Positions 48,402 to 56,444 of a stretch of DNA of 64,000 nt are shown piece by piece; the first letter of the stretch is position 1; each line of letters opens with the position of its first letter. The notes below the pieces were generated by a model that was given only the letters and a program-made list of their open reading frames with translations, had not been told where the DNA came from and searched no databases. Source of the stretch: Aquicoccus porphyridii (GTDB taxonomy: Bacteria; Pseudomonadota; Alphaproteobacteria; Rhodobacterales; Rhodobacteraceae). The DNA is taken from assembly GCF_008369105.1 (NCBI RefSeq), contig NZ_VINQ01000011.1, positions 62,001 through 126,000 of the forward strand. The letters run 5' to 3'. A program made the position numbers and the translations under genes.

Positions 48402-50771
48402 CTAGAGAACCGGCGCCCCGGATGTCAGCCCCTGCACCGACGCGGCCAGCGCGTGGCGGTCGATGCGGAAATGGCGGTAGAGGTCGCCGATCGTGCCGGT
48501 CTGACCGAAATGCTCGACCCCGTGCGGGATCGTCCGGTGCCCAGCCACCGCCCCGAGCCAGCCCAGCGTCGCGGGATGCCCGTCAATTGCCGTCACCAGC
48601 GCGCATTCGTGTGGCAGCGCGGCCAGCAGCCGTTCGACATGGGCCACGGCGCCCGTGTTGCCGCGCGCGCGTTCGCGCTGTGCCGCCGTCCAGCCCGCAT
48701 TGAGCCGATCCGCCGAGGTGACAGCCAGCACGCCGACATCACGCCGCGCCCCGCCGATCATGCCCGCGGCGGCAATCGCCTCGTCGGCCACCGCGCCCTG
48801 GTAGGCGATCACCACCTCGCAATTAGGTCCCGGCGGGCGCAGCCAATAGGCGCCGTCGATCGCGCCCTGCCGAAACGCATCGTCATGCCGCTTGCCCGGC
48901 TGTTCCAGTGGTTTCGTGGTCAGCCGCAGATAGACCGAACCGCCGGTCTCATCGCGCAGCCATGTTCTCTCATCGGGGTCGCCCTCGCCATCACGTTGCA
49001 GGTAGTCGAAGGCCCATTCCATGATCACCGCCAACTCGTCGGCAAAGGCGGGCTCGAAACTCGCCAGCCCGTCCTGCGCCATACCGGTAAGCGGCGTGCC
49101 AACCGATTGATGCGCGCCGCCTTCGGGTGCCAGCGTCACGCCCGAGGGCGTGCCCGCGATGATGAAGCGCGCGTCCTGGTAACTGGCATAGTTGAGCGCA
49201 TCGAGACCGCGGTGCACGAACGGGTCATAGACCGTGCCGATGGGGATGAGCCGCTTGCCGAACAGGCTGTGCGACAGCCCCGCCGCGCCGAGCAGCAGAA
49301 AGAGGTTCATCTCGGCGATACCCAACTCGATATGCTGGCCCTTCGGCGTGAACTCCCATTTCGCGGTCGAGGGGATGCGATGCTCGATAAAGGCATCGGG
49401 CCGGGACGTACGGGCAAAAAGCTTGCGCCGGTTGACCCACGGCCCGAGCGAGGTCGTGCCGGTCACGTCCGGCGAGGTGGTGACGATCCGCCCGACCAGC
49501 GCGCTGTCACCTTTTGCCAACCCGTCAAGGATCTTGCCAAACGCCATCTGGGTCGAAATCTCGCGGTCGGTGGCGCCCGAAATCGCGGGGGCGGGCAACC
49601 GATCGTCGGTGTAACGCCGCACGCCCCTGGCAAAGAACGGCACCTCATCAAGAAACCCGCGCAAACCTTCCGCATCCGCGACCCCGGCAAAACGCTCCCA
49701 TTCCTGCCCCTCCGGCACGCCCATATGCGCCTGCCATTCGGCCATCTGCGCGCGGGTCATCAACCCGCCGTGATTGTCCTTGTGCCCGGCAATGGGCGTG
49801 CCCCAGCCCTTGATCGTATAGGCGAGGAAACAGGTCGGGCGATCATGCTCGATGCTGGCAAAGACATCCGCCATGGTCTGCACGCAATTGCCGCCGAGGT
49901 TTTCCATCAGCGCAGCCAGTTCCGCATCGCTCCGCCGCTCGATGAGCGCCGTCACGTCCCCCTGATCGCCCAGATCGTCCATCAGCCGCTGCCGCCAGAC
50001 CGCACCCCCCTGATAGGTCAGCGCCGAATATTCCGCGTTGGGACAGGCGTCGATCCAGTCGCGCAAGGCATTGCCGCCCGGCTCCTCGAAGGCCGCGCGT
50101 TGCAGCGCGCCGTATTTCACCCGCACCACGTCCCATCCGAACGCGTCGAATATCTTCTCGACCCGCTCGAACAGCCCCTCGCGCACGATCCCGTCCAGCG
50201 ACTGGCGGTTATAGTCGATGACCCACCAGCAATTGCGCAGGTCGTTCTTCCAGCCCTCCTGCAACGCCTCGTAGATGTTGCCCTCGTCCAGTTCCGCATC
50301 GCCCACCAGCGCCACCATCCGGCCAAGCGGCAGATCCGCACCCCACTCCTTGGCGGCGATGTAATCCTGCACCAGCGACGCGAAACTCGTGATCGCCACG
50401 CCGAGGCCCACCGACCCGGTCGAGAAATCCACGTCATCCACATCCTTGGTGCGGCTGGGATAGCTCTGCACACCGCCAAACCCGCGAAACGCCTCCATCC
50501 GCTCACGGTCGAGATGACCCATCATGTATTGCATCGCATGAAAGACCGGTCCGGCATGGGGTTTGACCGCCACACGGTCCTCGGGGCGCAGCGCCGAGAA
50601 ATAAAGCGCCGTCATGATCGACACCATTGAGGCCGAAGACGCCTGATGCCCGCCCACCTTGATCCCGTCGGGATTGGGGCGGATGTGGTTGGCATGATGG
50701 ATCATCCAGTGCGACAGCCAAAGCAGGCGCTGCTCGACAGTCTTGAGGTGAACGGAGTCAATCTCGGTCAT
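48402..50771 (-). CDS. AceE-like/transketolase-family thiamine-diphosphate enzyme
   Basis: A 789-residue homodimeric-type E1. The ThDP motif is GDAELDEGNIYEAL at about 158-171 ending at the N of VIDYN (about 186-190), close to AceE's GDGEMDEP...NxN pattern; the Ala in GDA replaces the usual Gly. The start (HHANHIRPNPDGIKVGGHQAS) also matches AceE, with GGHQASSAS carrying the substrate His. A pyrimidine-binding domain (about 440-600) and transketolase C-terminal domain follow. It is about 100 residues shorter than E. coli AceE (887). ATG 50771 is preferred over one four codons upstream. No E2/E3 genes are nearby. It is 23 bases downstream of the DmdA-like gene, so a 2-oxobutyrate or other oxoacid substrate is inferred. 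Confidence 0.85.
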   Translation of the reverse strand: MTEIDSVHLKTVEQRLLWLSHWMIHHANHIRPNPDGIKVGGHQASSASMVSIMTALYFSALRPEDRVAVKPHAGPVFHAMQYMMGHLDRERMEAFRGFGGVQSYPSRTKDVDDVDFSTGSVGLGVAITSFASLVQDYIAAKEWGADLPLGRMVALVGDAELDEGNIYEALQEGWKNDLRNCWWVIDYNRQSLDGIVREGLFERVEKIFDAFGWDVVRVKYGALQRAAFEEPGGNALRDWIDACPNAEYSALTYQGGAVWRQRLMDDLGDQGDVTALIERRSDAELAALMENLGGNCVQTMADVFASIEHDRPTCFLAYTIKGWGTPIAGHKDNHGGLMTRAQMAEWQAHMGVPEGQEWERFAGVADAEGLRGFLDEVPFFARGVRRYTDDRLPAPAISGATDREISTQMAFGKILDGLAKGDSALVGRIVTTSPDVTGTTSLGPWVNRRKLFARTSRPDAFIEHRIPSTAKWEFTPKGQHIELGIAEMNLFLLLGAAGLSHSLFGKRLIPIGTVYDPFVHRGLDALNYASYQDARFIIAGTPSGVTLAPEGGAHQSVGTPLTGMAQDGLASFEPAFADELAVIMEWAFDYLQRDGEGDPDERTWLRDETGGSVYLRLTTKPLEQPGKRHDDAFRQGAIDGAYWLRPPGPNCEVVIAYQGAVADEAIAAAGMIGGARRDVGVLAVTSADRLNAGWTAAQRERARGNTGAVAHVERLLAALPHECALVTAIDGHPATLGWLGAVAGHRTIPHGVEHFGQTGTIGDLYRHFRIDRHALAASVQGLTSGAPVL

Positions 50772-50794
50772 GGCGCATCCCATCGCGTGACGTG

Positions 50795-51913
50795 CTACTT
50801 TTTCCCAAACGGAAGCGGGGCAATCCGCGTGTCTACGGCCCCCTCTTCCAGAACGGTAGTGAGTCCTTCGGCAGTATCCACCAGATCGGCCCGGACAAGC
50901 CCGACACCGATGGTCTGGTCAAACCGTCGGGAAAAGGCAAACTCGCACACTTGTCCAATCACGGAATCCCCCATCGCAAGCGGCACCGAGTGGTCCGGCG
51001 GCGTTGGCCGACCGTCAAGGACAAGCCCCACGCGCCTGCGCGCCGGGCCCTCGGCCGCGATCCGCTCCAACGCGGCGCGGCCAACGAAATCATGCCCCGC
51101 CTCGAGGTTGACCATCGCGCTCAACCCCACCTCGAACGGGTTCGCCCGCGCTGTCTGCCAACGCATATCGGCACCGTAAGAGATCAACCCGCTTTCCAGA
51201 CGTTCGATATCATTGGGCGCACCCGGGCCGATCCCGAACGGTGCACCCGCCTCGGCAACCATGGCCCAGAGGTCACTCCCCCGCGCGCTGTCCATCAGGT
51301 AAAGCTCGAACCCGCCCTGCTTTGACCAACCGGACCGCGCGAGGATCATGGGAATACCCGCAAGCGTGATCTTTTCAAACGCGAAATGGCGCATGTCACG
51401 CACGGAATCGCCAAACAGCGCCGCCGCCACATCCACCGCCTTCGGCCCCTGGATGGCAAGCGGGGAGACATCGGGCTCATCCACCTGCACGTCCCAACCC
51501 CGCTCATGCCCGATCGCCGCCGCCCACAGGTGAATGTCGCTGTCGGCCACCGAAAGCCAATAGCGATCCTCGGCCAGTTTGAGCAGCACCGGATCGTTGA
51601 TCAGCCACCCGTCGTGATCGCACAGCGGCACATAGCGCCCCTGCCCGACCCACGTCTTGGTCAGGTCACGCGGCGTGAGATACTGCGCCAGCCGCCCGGC
51701 ATCCGGGCCGCGCAATTCGACCTGCCGCTGTGCGGCCACATCCCACATCGCGACACCGTTCAAAAGCCGGTCATACTCGGCCTCGGGGTCTCCGAAATGC
51801 CCCGGGATCAGCATGTGATTATAGACCGAGAAGTTCTGCACCCCGCTTTGCACGGTGGCGTCGAAGAACGCGGACTTGCGCAGGTTCGGACCGATGGAAA
51901 TCTGGAATGGCAT
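50795..51913 (-). CDS. DmdA-superfamily tetrahydrofolate-dependent methyltransferase/demethylase
   Basis: A 372-residue GcvT-fold protein. It matches DMSP demethylase (DmdA) rather than GcvT: FSVYNHMLIPGHF near residues 24-36, MWDVAAQRQVELRGPDA near 50-66, YVPLCDHDGWLINDPVLLKL near 89-108 and VDEPDVSPLAIQGPKAVDVAA near 140-160, all near-matches of DmdA sequence blocks as I recall them. Length equals DmdA (about 370). The C-terminal barrel includes FVGRAALERI. DmdA transfers a methyl group from DMSP to tetrahydrofolate. Downstream of a methionine gamma-lyase (25 bases between stop and start) the substrate may be a methylated sulfur or amine compound; DMSP itself is not proven. ATG 51913 has AGAAAG upstream. 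Confidence 0.8.
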   Translation of the reverse strand: MPFQISIGPNLRKSAFFDATVQSGVQNFSVYNHMLIPGHFGDPEAEYDRLLNGVAMWDVAAQRQVELRGPDAGRLAQYLTPRDLTKTWVGQGRYVPLCDHDGWLINDPVLLKLAEDRYWLSVADSDIHLWAAAIGHERGWDVQVDEPDVSPLAIQGPKAVDVAAALFGDSVRDMRHFAFEKITLAGIPMILARSGWSKQGGFELYLMDSARGSDLWAMVAEAGAPFGIGPGAPNDIERLESGLISYGADMRWQTARANPFEVGLSAMVNLEAGHDFVGRAALERIAAEGPARRRVGLVLDGRPTPPDHSVPLAMGDSVIGQVCEFAFSRRFDQTIGVGLVRADLVDTAEGLTTVLEEGAVDTRIAPLPFGKK

Positions 51914-51938
51914 CAGGCGGGCTTTCTGGTTCGATGTT

Positions 51939-53141
51939 TCAGGCGGATTTTCTGAGCGCGGGCTGGTGCAACGCGTCATCCAGATCGTCGATGATATCGG
52001 ACAAATCCTCAAGCCCCACCGAAAGCCGGATCAATCCGTCGCTGATCCCGTGCTCGGCCCGTTCCTCGGGGCTATAGGTCGAATGAGTCATCGAGGCAGG
52101 ATGCTGGATCAGCGTTTCGGCATCGCCCAGCGACACCCCGCGCACGATCATCCGCAGCCCGTTCATCATGTCGCGCCCGGCCTCCAGCCCGTCCTTGAGT
52201 TCAAAGGCGATCATCGCGCCGGGCAGGGCCATCTGACGTCGGGCCAGCGCGTGCTGGCCAAAACTCCCAAGCCCCGGGAATTGCACGCTGGCCACCGCCG
52301 GGTGCGCCTCAAGCCACTCGGCCACCGCCTGCGCGCTGGCGCAATGCCGCTCCATCCTGAGGCTGAGCGTCTTGAGCCCGCGCAAGACCAGCATTGCGTT
52401 GAACGGCGCCATCACCGCGCCGGTCATGTCCTTCATGCCGAACAGGCGGATCTCGCTGATCGCCTCGGCCCGTCCGACCACGACGCCGGCGACCAGGTCA
52501 CCATGCCCGCCCAGGTACTTGGTCGCCGAGTGCACCACCAGATCGGCGCCCAGCGCGATGGGCCGTGTAAGATAGGGCGTGGCATAGGTGTTGTCGACCA
52601 TGACCTGCGCCCCGCCCGCATGGGCGATCCGCGCCACCGCCGCGATGTCCACCAGCCGCATGTTGGGATTGGCCGGCGTCTCGAAATAGACCACGCGGGT
52701 CTTGTCGCTCATCGCCTGTGCAAGGTTCTCGGGCTCCGTCATGTCCACATGGGTCACGGTAATGCCGAACTTGCGCAGCCCGTGATGCATGAACGCAAAG
52801 GTGCAGCCATAAAGCGTCTTGTCCACGATCACCTCGTCGCCCGGCGCCAGCAACGTCCAGAGCGTGGCGGTGATCGCCCCCATCCCCGAAGCCAGCGCCA
52901 GCCCCGCCTCCGCCCCTTCGAGCGAGGCCATGCGCCGCTCCAACAACTCGAGCGTCGGATTCGAGATGCGTGAATAGACATGGCCGGGCCGCTCGCCCGC
53001 GAACATTTCGCCGCCCGCCTCGGCGGACTCGAAGGCAAAGGTCGAGGTCAGGTGCAAGGGCGGGGTCAGCGCACCCTCATGCTCCATCGGATCATGTCCA
53101 AGGTGAATGGCGCGGGTGGCAAAGCCGGGGGTCTGGGTCAT
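51939..53141 (-). CDS. megL: Methionine gamma-lyase
   Basis: A 400-residue PLP enzyme that splits L-methionine into methanethiol, 2-oxobutyrate and ammonia. It closely follows Pseudomonas putida MGL (398 aa): FATRAIHLGHDPMEHEGALT at the start, GERPGHVYSRISNPTLELLE, LASGMGAITATLWTLL, and LYGCTFAF with the Cys (C116 in MGL) that distinguishes it from cystathionine lyases, VVHSATKYLGGHGD with the PLP lysine, and QHPASMTHSTYSPEER. ATG 53141 has AAAGGAGAT just upstream. First gene of a three-gene minus-strand operon with DmdA-like and AceE-like genes and divergent from an Lrp regulator, so a role in methionine or DMSP-derived sulfur breakdown is likely. Confidence 0.93.
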   Translation of the reverse strand: MTQTPGFATRAIHLGHDPMEHEGALTPPLHLTSTFAFESAEAGGEMFAGERPGHVYSRISNPTLELLERRMASLEGAEAGLALASGMGAITATLWTLLAPGDEVIVDKTLYGCTFAFMHHGLRKFGITVTHVDMTEPENLAQAMSDKTRVVYFETPANPNMRLVDIAAVARIAHAGGAQVMVDNTYATPYLTRPIALGADLVVHSATKYLGGHGDLVAGVVVGRAEAISEIRLFGMKDMTGAVMAPFNAMLVLRGLKTLSLRMERHCASAQAVAEWLEAHPAVASVQFPGLGSFGQHALARRQMALPGAMIAFELKDGLEAGRDMMNGLRMIVRGVSLGDAETLIQHPASMTHSTYSPEERAEHGISDGLIRLSVGLEDLSDIIDDLDDALHQPALRKSA

Positions 53142-53219
53142 ATGAGATCTCCTTTTGCGACAGGATATCGCATGAAAGGAAGGTATGGATTGCCATTTCC
53201 ACCTCAAACGAGATAATAT

Positions 53220-53236
53220 TTGGCAGACCATGCTAA
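53220..53236. promoter_or_regulatory. Candidate Lrp site between megL and its divergent regulator
   Basis: TTGGCA (53220-53225) - GACCA - TGCTAA (53231-53236), an imperfect inverted repeat with one mismatch, in a 109-base AT-richer divergent gap. Position suits an Lrp-type operator controlling both genes. Low confidence; symmetry only. Confidence 0.3.
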
Positions 53237-53250
53237 TAGTGAGCTAGAAA

Positions 53251-53706
53251 ATGGACGACAAGGACCGCCAGATCATCCGCGCCCTGCAACGCGACGGGCG
53301 CATGTCGAACCAGGACCTGGCCGCGATGGTCAACCTCTCGCCCTCGCCCTGCCTGCGCCGGGTGCGCAATCTTGAAAAATCCGGCGTGATCGAAGGCTAC
53401 AGCGCGCGGGTGAACGCGCGGGCCTATGGGCTGGCCATCACCGCTTTCGTGCATATCCGGCTCGAACGGCATGATGAGGAAACGGTGCAGAATTTTGAGC
53501 GCCAGATCGACGGGATGGAAGAGGTTCTGGAATGCCACGTCATGACCGGGCAAACCGATTACCAGTTGCGCGTCGTGGTCGAATCGCTGGACGCCTATGA
53601 ACGCTTCATCCGCACCCAATTGCAGCGCCTGGGTGGAATCGGCTCCATCGACACCAGCTTTGCCTATGGCACGATCAAGAACAGCACGGTGTTTCCCGCG
53701 CGTTGA
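53251..53706 (+). CDS. Lrp/AsnC-family regulator, probable controller of the megL operon
   Basis: A 151-residue Lrp/AsnC protein: winged helix-turn-helix at about 1-58 (MDDKDRQIIRALQRDGRMSN, then LSPSPCLRRVRNLEKSGVI) and RAM domain at about 62-145 (VHIRLERHDEETVQNF, VLECHVMTGQTDYQLRVVV). It is distinct from the Lrp paralogue at 4078. It is divergent from megL, the arrangement of many amino-acid lyase operons in which the Lrp protein senses the substrate (here perhaps methionine). The gene downstream (acyltransferase) is 73 bases away and probably separate in function. Confidence 0.93.
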   Translation: MDDKDRQIIRALQRDGRMSNQDLAAMVNLSPSPCLRRVRNLEKSGVIEGYSARVNARAYGLAITAFVHIRLERHDEETVQNFERQIDGMEEVLECHVMTGQTDYQLRVVVESLDAYERFIRTQLQRLGGIGSIDTSFAYGTIKNSTVFPAR

Positions 53707-53779
53707 CAAGCCGCTCCGGGGACTTTCAAAGCGTGGAATTATCGGCGATACAGCCGCCCAGACAGATGGACGTCCGATC

Positions 53780-54691
53780 ATGCCTGACGATACACCAGAC
53801 CTCAGGAACCGCATTCGCTTTGCCGCCATTCGCGGCACGCTATGGATGCTGCGCTGCCTGCCCTATCGCTGGCGCGTGCCCGCTTCGGGCTGGATCGTGT
53901 CGCGCATCGTGGCCCCGCTCGTGGGCTGGCGCAAACGCATCCGCGCCAATCTCGCCCGCATCCGCCCCGACCTGCCCCGCGCCGAGGTCGAACGCCTCAC
54001 CCGCGCCGTGCCCGACAATTTCGGCCGCACCATGGCCGAGCTTTTCTCGCCCGAGGAGTTCGTGCCCATCGCCTGCGCCACCCCGTTCGAGGGTCCCGGC
54101 CTCGCCGCGCTCGACGCCGCCCGCGCCGAGGGGCGCCCGGTGATCCTCGTCTCGGGGCATTTCGGCAATTACGACGTGATCCGCGCGGGCGTGATTCATC
54201 GCGGCTTCTCCGTCGGTGGTATCTATCGCCCGATGAACATCCGCCAGTTTAACGAGATCTATGTCGAAACCATCTCGAAGATCGGCACGCCGCTCTTCTC
54301 GCGCGGCCGTCGCGGCATGGCCGAAATGATGCGCTTTCTCAAGGGCGGTGGCACGCTCGCCGTGCTGATCGACCAGCGCCTGCGCAATGGCGCGCCGCTC
54401 GATTTCTTCGGCCATCCGGCCTATACCGCGCTCTCCTTTGCCGAACTGGCGCTCAAATACGACGCGGTCCTGATCCCCTGCTATGGCATCCGCCAGCCTG
54501 ACGGCCTTTCGTTCCGCGCCGTGTTCGAAGCTCCTGTGCCCCACACGACGCCCGAGGACATGACCCAGGCATTGAACGACTCGCTCGAAGCACAGGTGCG
54601 CGCGCATATGGGCCAATGGCTCTGGTTCCACAACCGCTGGAAAGAAATCAAGAAACCCCGCCAAGCCCCGGAAGCCGCCAAGGAGGCATGA
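53780..54691 (+). CDS. Lysophospholipid/lipid A-type acyltransferase (LpxL/HtrB family)
   Basis: A 303-residue membrane-associated acyltransferase of the LpxL/LpxM family, which adds secondary fatty acids to lipid A (or acts on related lipids). The catalytic HX4D motif is H127 to D132 in VSGHFGNYDV. RGRRGMAEMMRFLKGGGTLAVLIDQRL at about 205-235 is the substrate-binding block, and AHMGQWLWFHNRWK ends the family pattern. ATG 53780 gives a normal N-terminus (AAIRGTLWMLRCLPYRWR); longer frames overlap the regulator gene. It is one base upstream of a NeuB-type gene (its stop and that start are TGA-C-ATG), linking lipid A and nonulosonate synthesis. Confidence 0.88.
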   Translation: MPDDTPDLRNRIRFAAIRGTLWMLRCLPYRWRVPASGWIVSRIVAPLVGWRKRIRANLARIRPDLPRAEVERLTRAVPDNFGRTMAELFSPEEFVPIACATPFEGPGLAALDAARAEGRPVILVSGHFGNYDVIRAGVIHRGFSVGGIYRPMNIRQFNEIYVETISKIGTPLFSRGRRGMAEMMRFLKGGGTLAVLIDQRLRNGAPLDFFGHPAYTALSFAELALKYDAVLIPCYGIRQPDGLSFRAVFEAPVPHTTPEDMTQALNDSLEAQVRAHMGQWLWFHNRWKEIKKPRQAPEAAKEA

Positions 54692-54692
54692 C

Positions 54693-55724
54693 ATGAAGAT
54701 TGCACATCGCGAGATCGGCCCAGATCACCCGCCCCTCGTCATCGCTGAGATCGGCATCAACCACGGTGGCGATCTGGAGGTGGCGAAAGAGATGGTGCGC
54801 CTCGCGGCAGGCGCGGGCTGCGAGATGATCAAGCACCAGACCCATATCGTCGAAGACGAGATGACCGACGAGGCCAAGCAGATCTTTCCGCCCAACGCCG
54901 ATATCTCGATCTGGCACGTGATGGAGCAATGCGCGCTTTCCCGCGAGGACGAGGCCGAGCTGAAGCGCTATACCGAAGAACTGGGCATGATCTGGATTTC
55001 AACGCCGTTTTCCCGCGCCGCCTGCGATTTCCTCGCCTCGCTCGACGTGCCCGCCTACAAGATCGGCTCTGGCGAGGCCGACAACCTGCCGCTCATCCGC
55101 CACATTGCGGCCAAGGGCAAGCCGGTGATCCTGTCCACGGGCATGCAGACCATAGAGACGATGCGCGCCAGCGTCGCAATCCTCGAAGCGGCGGGGGTGG
55201 ATTATGCCCTTCTTGAATGCACCAACCTCTACCCCTCGCCGCCCGAAATCGTCTCGCTCAAGGGCGTGACCGAACTGCGCAATGCCTTCCCCAAGGCCGT
55301 CGTGGGCTTTTCCGATCACTCCATCGGCCCCGAAATGGCGCTGGCCAGCGTGGCACTGGGCGCCTCGATCCTTGAACGCCACTACACCGACACCCGCTAT
55401 CGCAGGGGGCCGGATATCTCCTGCTCGATGGACCCAGCCGAACTGCGCTTGCTGATCGACCGCTCCCGCGAAATCTGGATCGCCGCCAACAACGACAAGA
55501 AACGCACCGGCCCCGAGGAGGACGTCTATCGCTTTGCCCGCGCCAGCGTCGTGGCCGATGCCGACCTGTCCGCCGGTCACGTCATCCGCGAACAGGATAT
55601 CTGGGCCCGCCGCCCCGGCTCGGGTGAGATCCCGGGCTATGACTTCGACAAGGTGCTGGGCCGGACCCTGAAGCACGCCGTGACCCGCAACCAGCAACTC
55701 AAATGGAGCGATTTCAAAACCTGA
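54693..55724 (+). CDS. neuB: N-acetylneuraminate synthase family protein (NeuB/LegI type)
   Basis: A 343-residue aldol-type synthase that condenses phosphoenolpyruvate with ManNAc (or a 2,4-diacetamido hexose) to give a nonulosonic acid. The TIM barrel spans 1-275 (VIAEIGINHGGDLEVAKEMV, KHQTHIVEDEM, ISTPFSRAACDFL, YKIGSGEADNLPLI, STGMQT, VGFSDHS, ERHYTD), and the C-terminal antifreeze-like SAF domain lies at about 285-343. RBS AAGGAGG lies ahead of ATG 54693. With NeuC-type epimerase (57326) and NeuA-type cytidylyltransferase (61071) it forms a nonulosonate route. Whether the product is Neu5Ac, legionaminic or another acid is not decided. Confidence 0.9.
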   Translation: MKIAHREIGPDHPPLVIAEIGINHGGDLEVAKEMVRLAAGAGCEMIKHQTHIVEDEMTDEAKQIFPPNADISIWHVMEQCALSREDEAELKRYTEELGMIWISTPFSRAACDFLASLDVPAYKIGSGEADNLPLIRHIAAKGKPVILSTGMQTIETMRASVAILEAAGVDYALLECTNLYPSPPEIVSLKGVTELRNAFPKAVVGFSDHSIGPEMALASVALGASILERHYTDTRYRRGPDISCSMDPAELRLLIDRSREIWIAANNDKKRTGPEEDVYRFARASVVADADLSAGHVIREQDIWARRPGSGEIPGYDFDKVLGRTLKHAVTRNQQLKWSDFKT

Positions 55725-55732
55725 CGCCACCT

Positions 55733-56407
55733 TCAGGCACGCGGCAGATCCGCGACCTTCCACAACCCCAGCATCTTGCCCGGCGCCTGCCCCGGCACAT
55801 CCTCTTGCCCCTCTTCCAGAAGCAGGACCGGCGCAGGCAGGTTGAAAGGCGGCGCCTCGAGGTCGATCCTGCGCCATTGGCCGGTCGAAATCTCTTGGTT
55901 GATGCCGCTGCCGGGATAGGTCGTGGTCAAGAGCCACTCGGCCCCCGAGGCCCTGATATTAGCCAGCGCGGCCTTCACATGCGCGGTCGAAAGATGCACG
56001 AGGCAATCACGGGTAAAGATCAGATCGTGCCGCAGGATCGGCCCCGCGATCAGGTCGATCACTTCAAATTGCACCCCATCGCGCGCATGGGCCGCGCGGT
56101 TGGCCTCGATCATCTCGGTCACGATATCGCCGCCGGTATATTGCGCCACGCCCAGATCGGTCCGCGCCATCCAGAAATAATCGCCGCAGGGCAGGTCAAG
56201 AAGGCTCTCGATCCCCAGTTCCGCCACCAGCGCCGGTAGCCTTTCGCGCAGGATCAGTGTCGCATCGAGGTTCGACCCCTTGCCCGACCGGCTCTCGGCA
56301 TCGCCCCATTTGTTCGAGCGGTAATACCGCGAAAACACCTCGGCCGGGTCACGCCCCGCCAGCTTCCATTTCCGCAGCCGCTCCTTCAGCCCACCGAAAA
56401 CCCCCAT
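55733..56407 (-). CDS. SAM-dependent methyltransferase
   Basis: A 224-residue class I methyltransferase. Motif I is LLDLPCGDYFWM at about 69-80; the acidic motif II region is GGDIVTEMIEANRAAH at about 92-107; IFTRDCLVHLS near 130 is motif IV, and TTTYPGSGINQEISTGQWRR follows. Its Trp/Arg-rich N-terminus (WKLAGRDPAEVFSRYYRSNKWGDAESRSG) is shared by methyltransferases in surface-polysaccharide clusters. It is transcribed opposite to neuB and neuC, next to a glycosyltransferase-like gene. It may methylate a sugar of the LPS or capsule; acceptor unknown. Confidence 0.82.
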   Translation of the reverse strand: MGVFGGLKERLRKWKLAGRDPAEVFSRYYRSNKWGDAESRSGKGSNLDATLILRERLPALVAELGIESLLDLPCGDYFWMARTDLGVAQYTGGDIVTEMIEANRAAHARDGVQFEVIDLIAGPILRHDLIFTRDCLVHLSTAHVKAALANIRASGAEWLLTTTYPGSGINQEISTGQWRRIDLEAPPFNLPAPVLLLEEGQEDVPGQAPGKMLGLWKVADLPRA

Positions 56408-56444
56408 CCCGCCCGCCCTTCCCTTCCAGCTTCAATTTTCAGAC

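Noticed and set aside
48383-48402. Possible terminator between tamB and the AceE-like gene
   Set aside because: Only short imperfect GGGGC/GCCCC pairing with no T-run.
48333-50630. 765-codon plus-strand frame opposite the AceE-like gene
   Set aside because: Antisense artefact; Arg/His-rich, no domain, and the minus strand carries the ThDP motifs.
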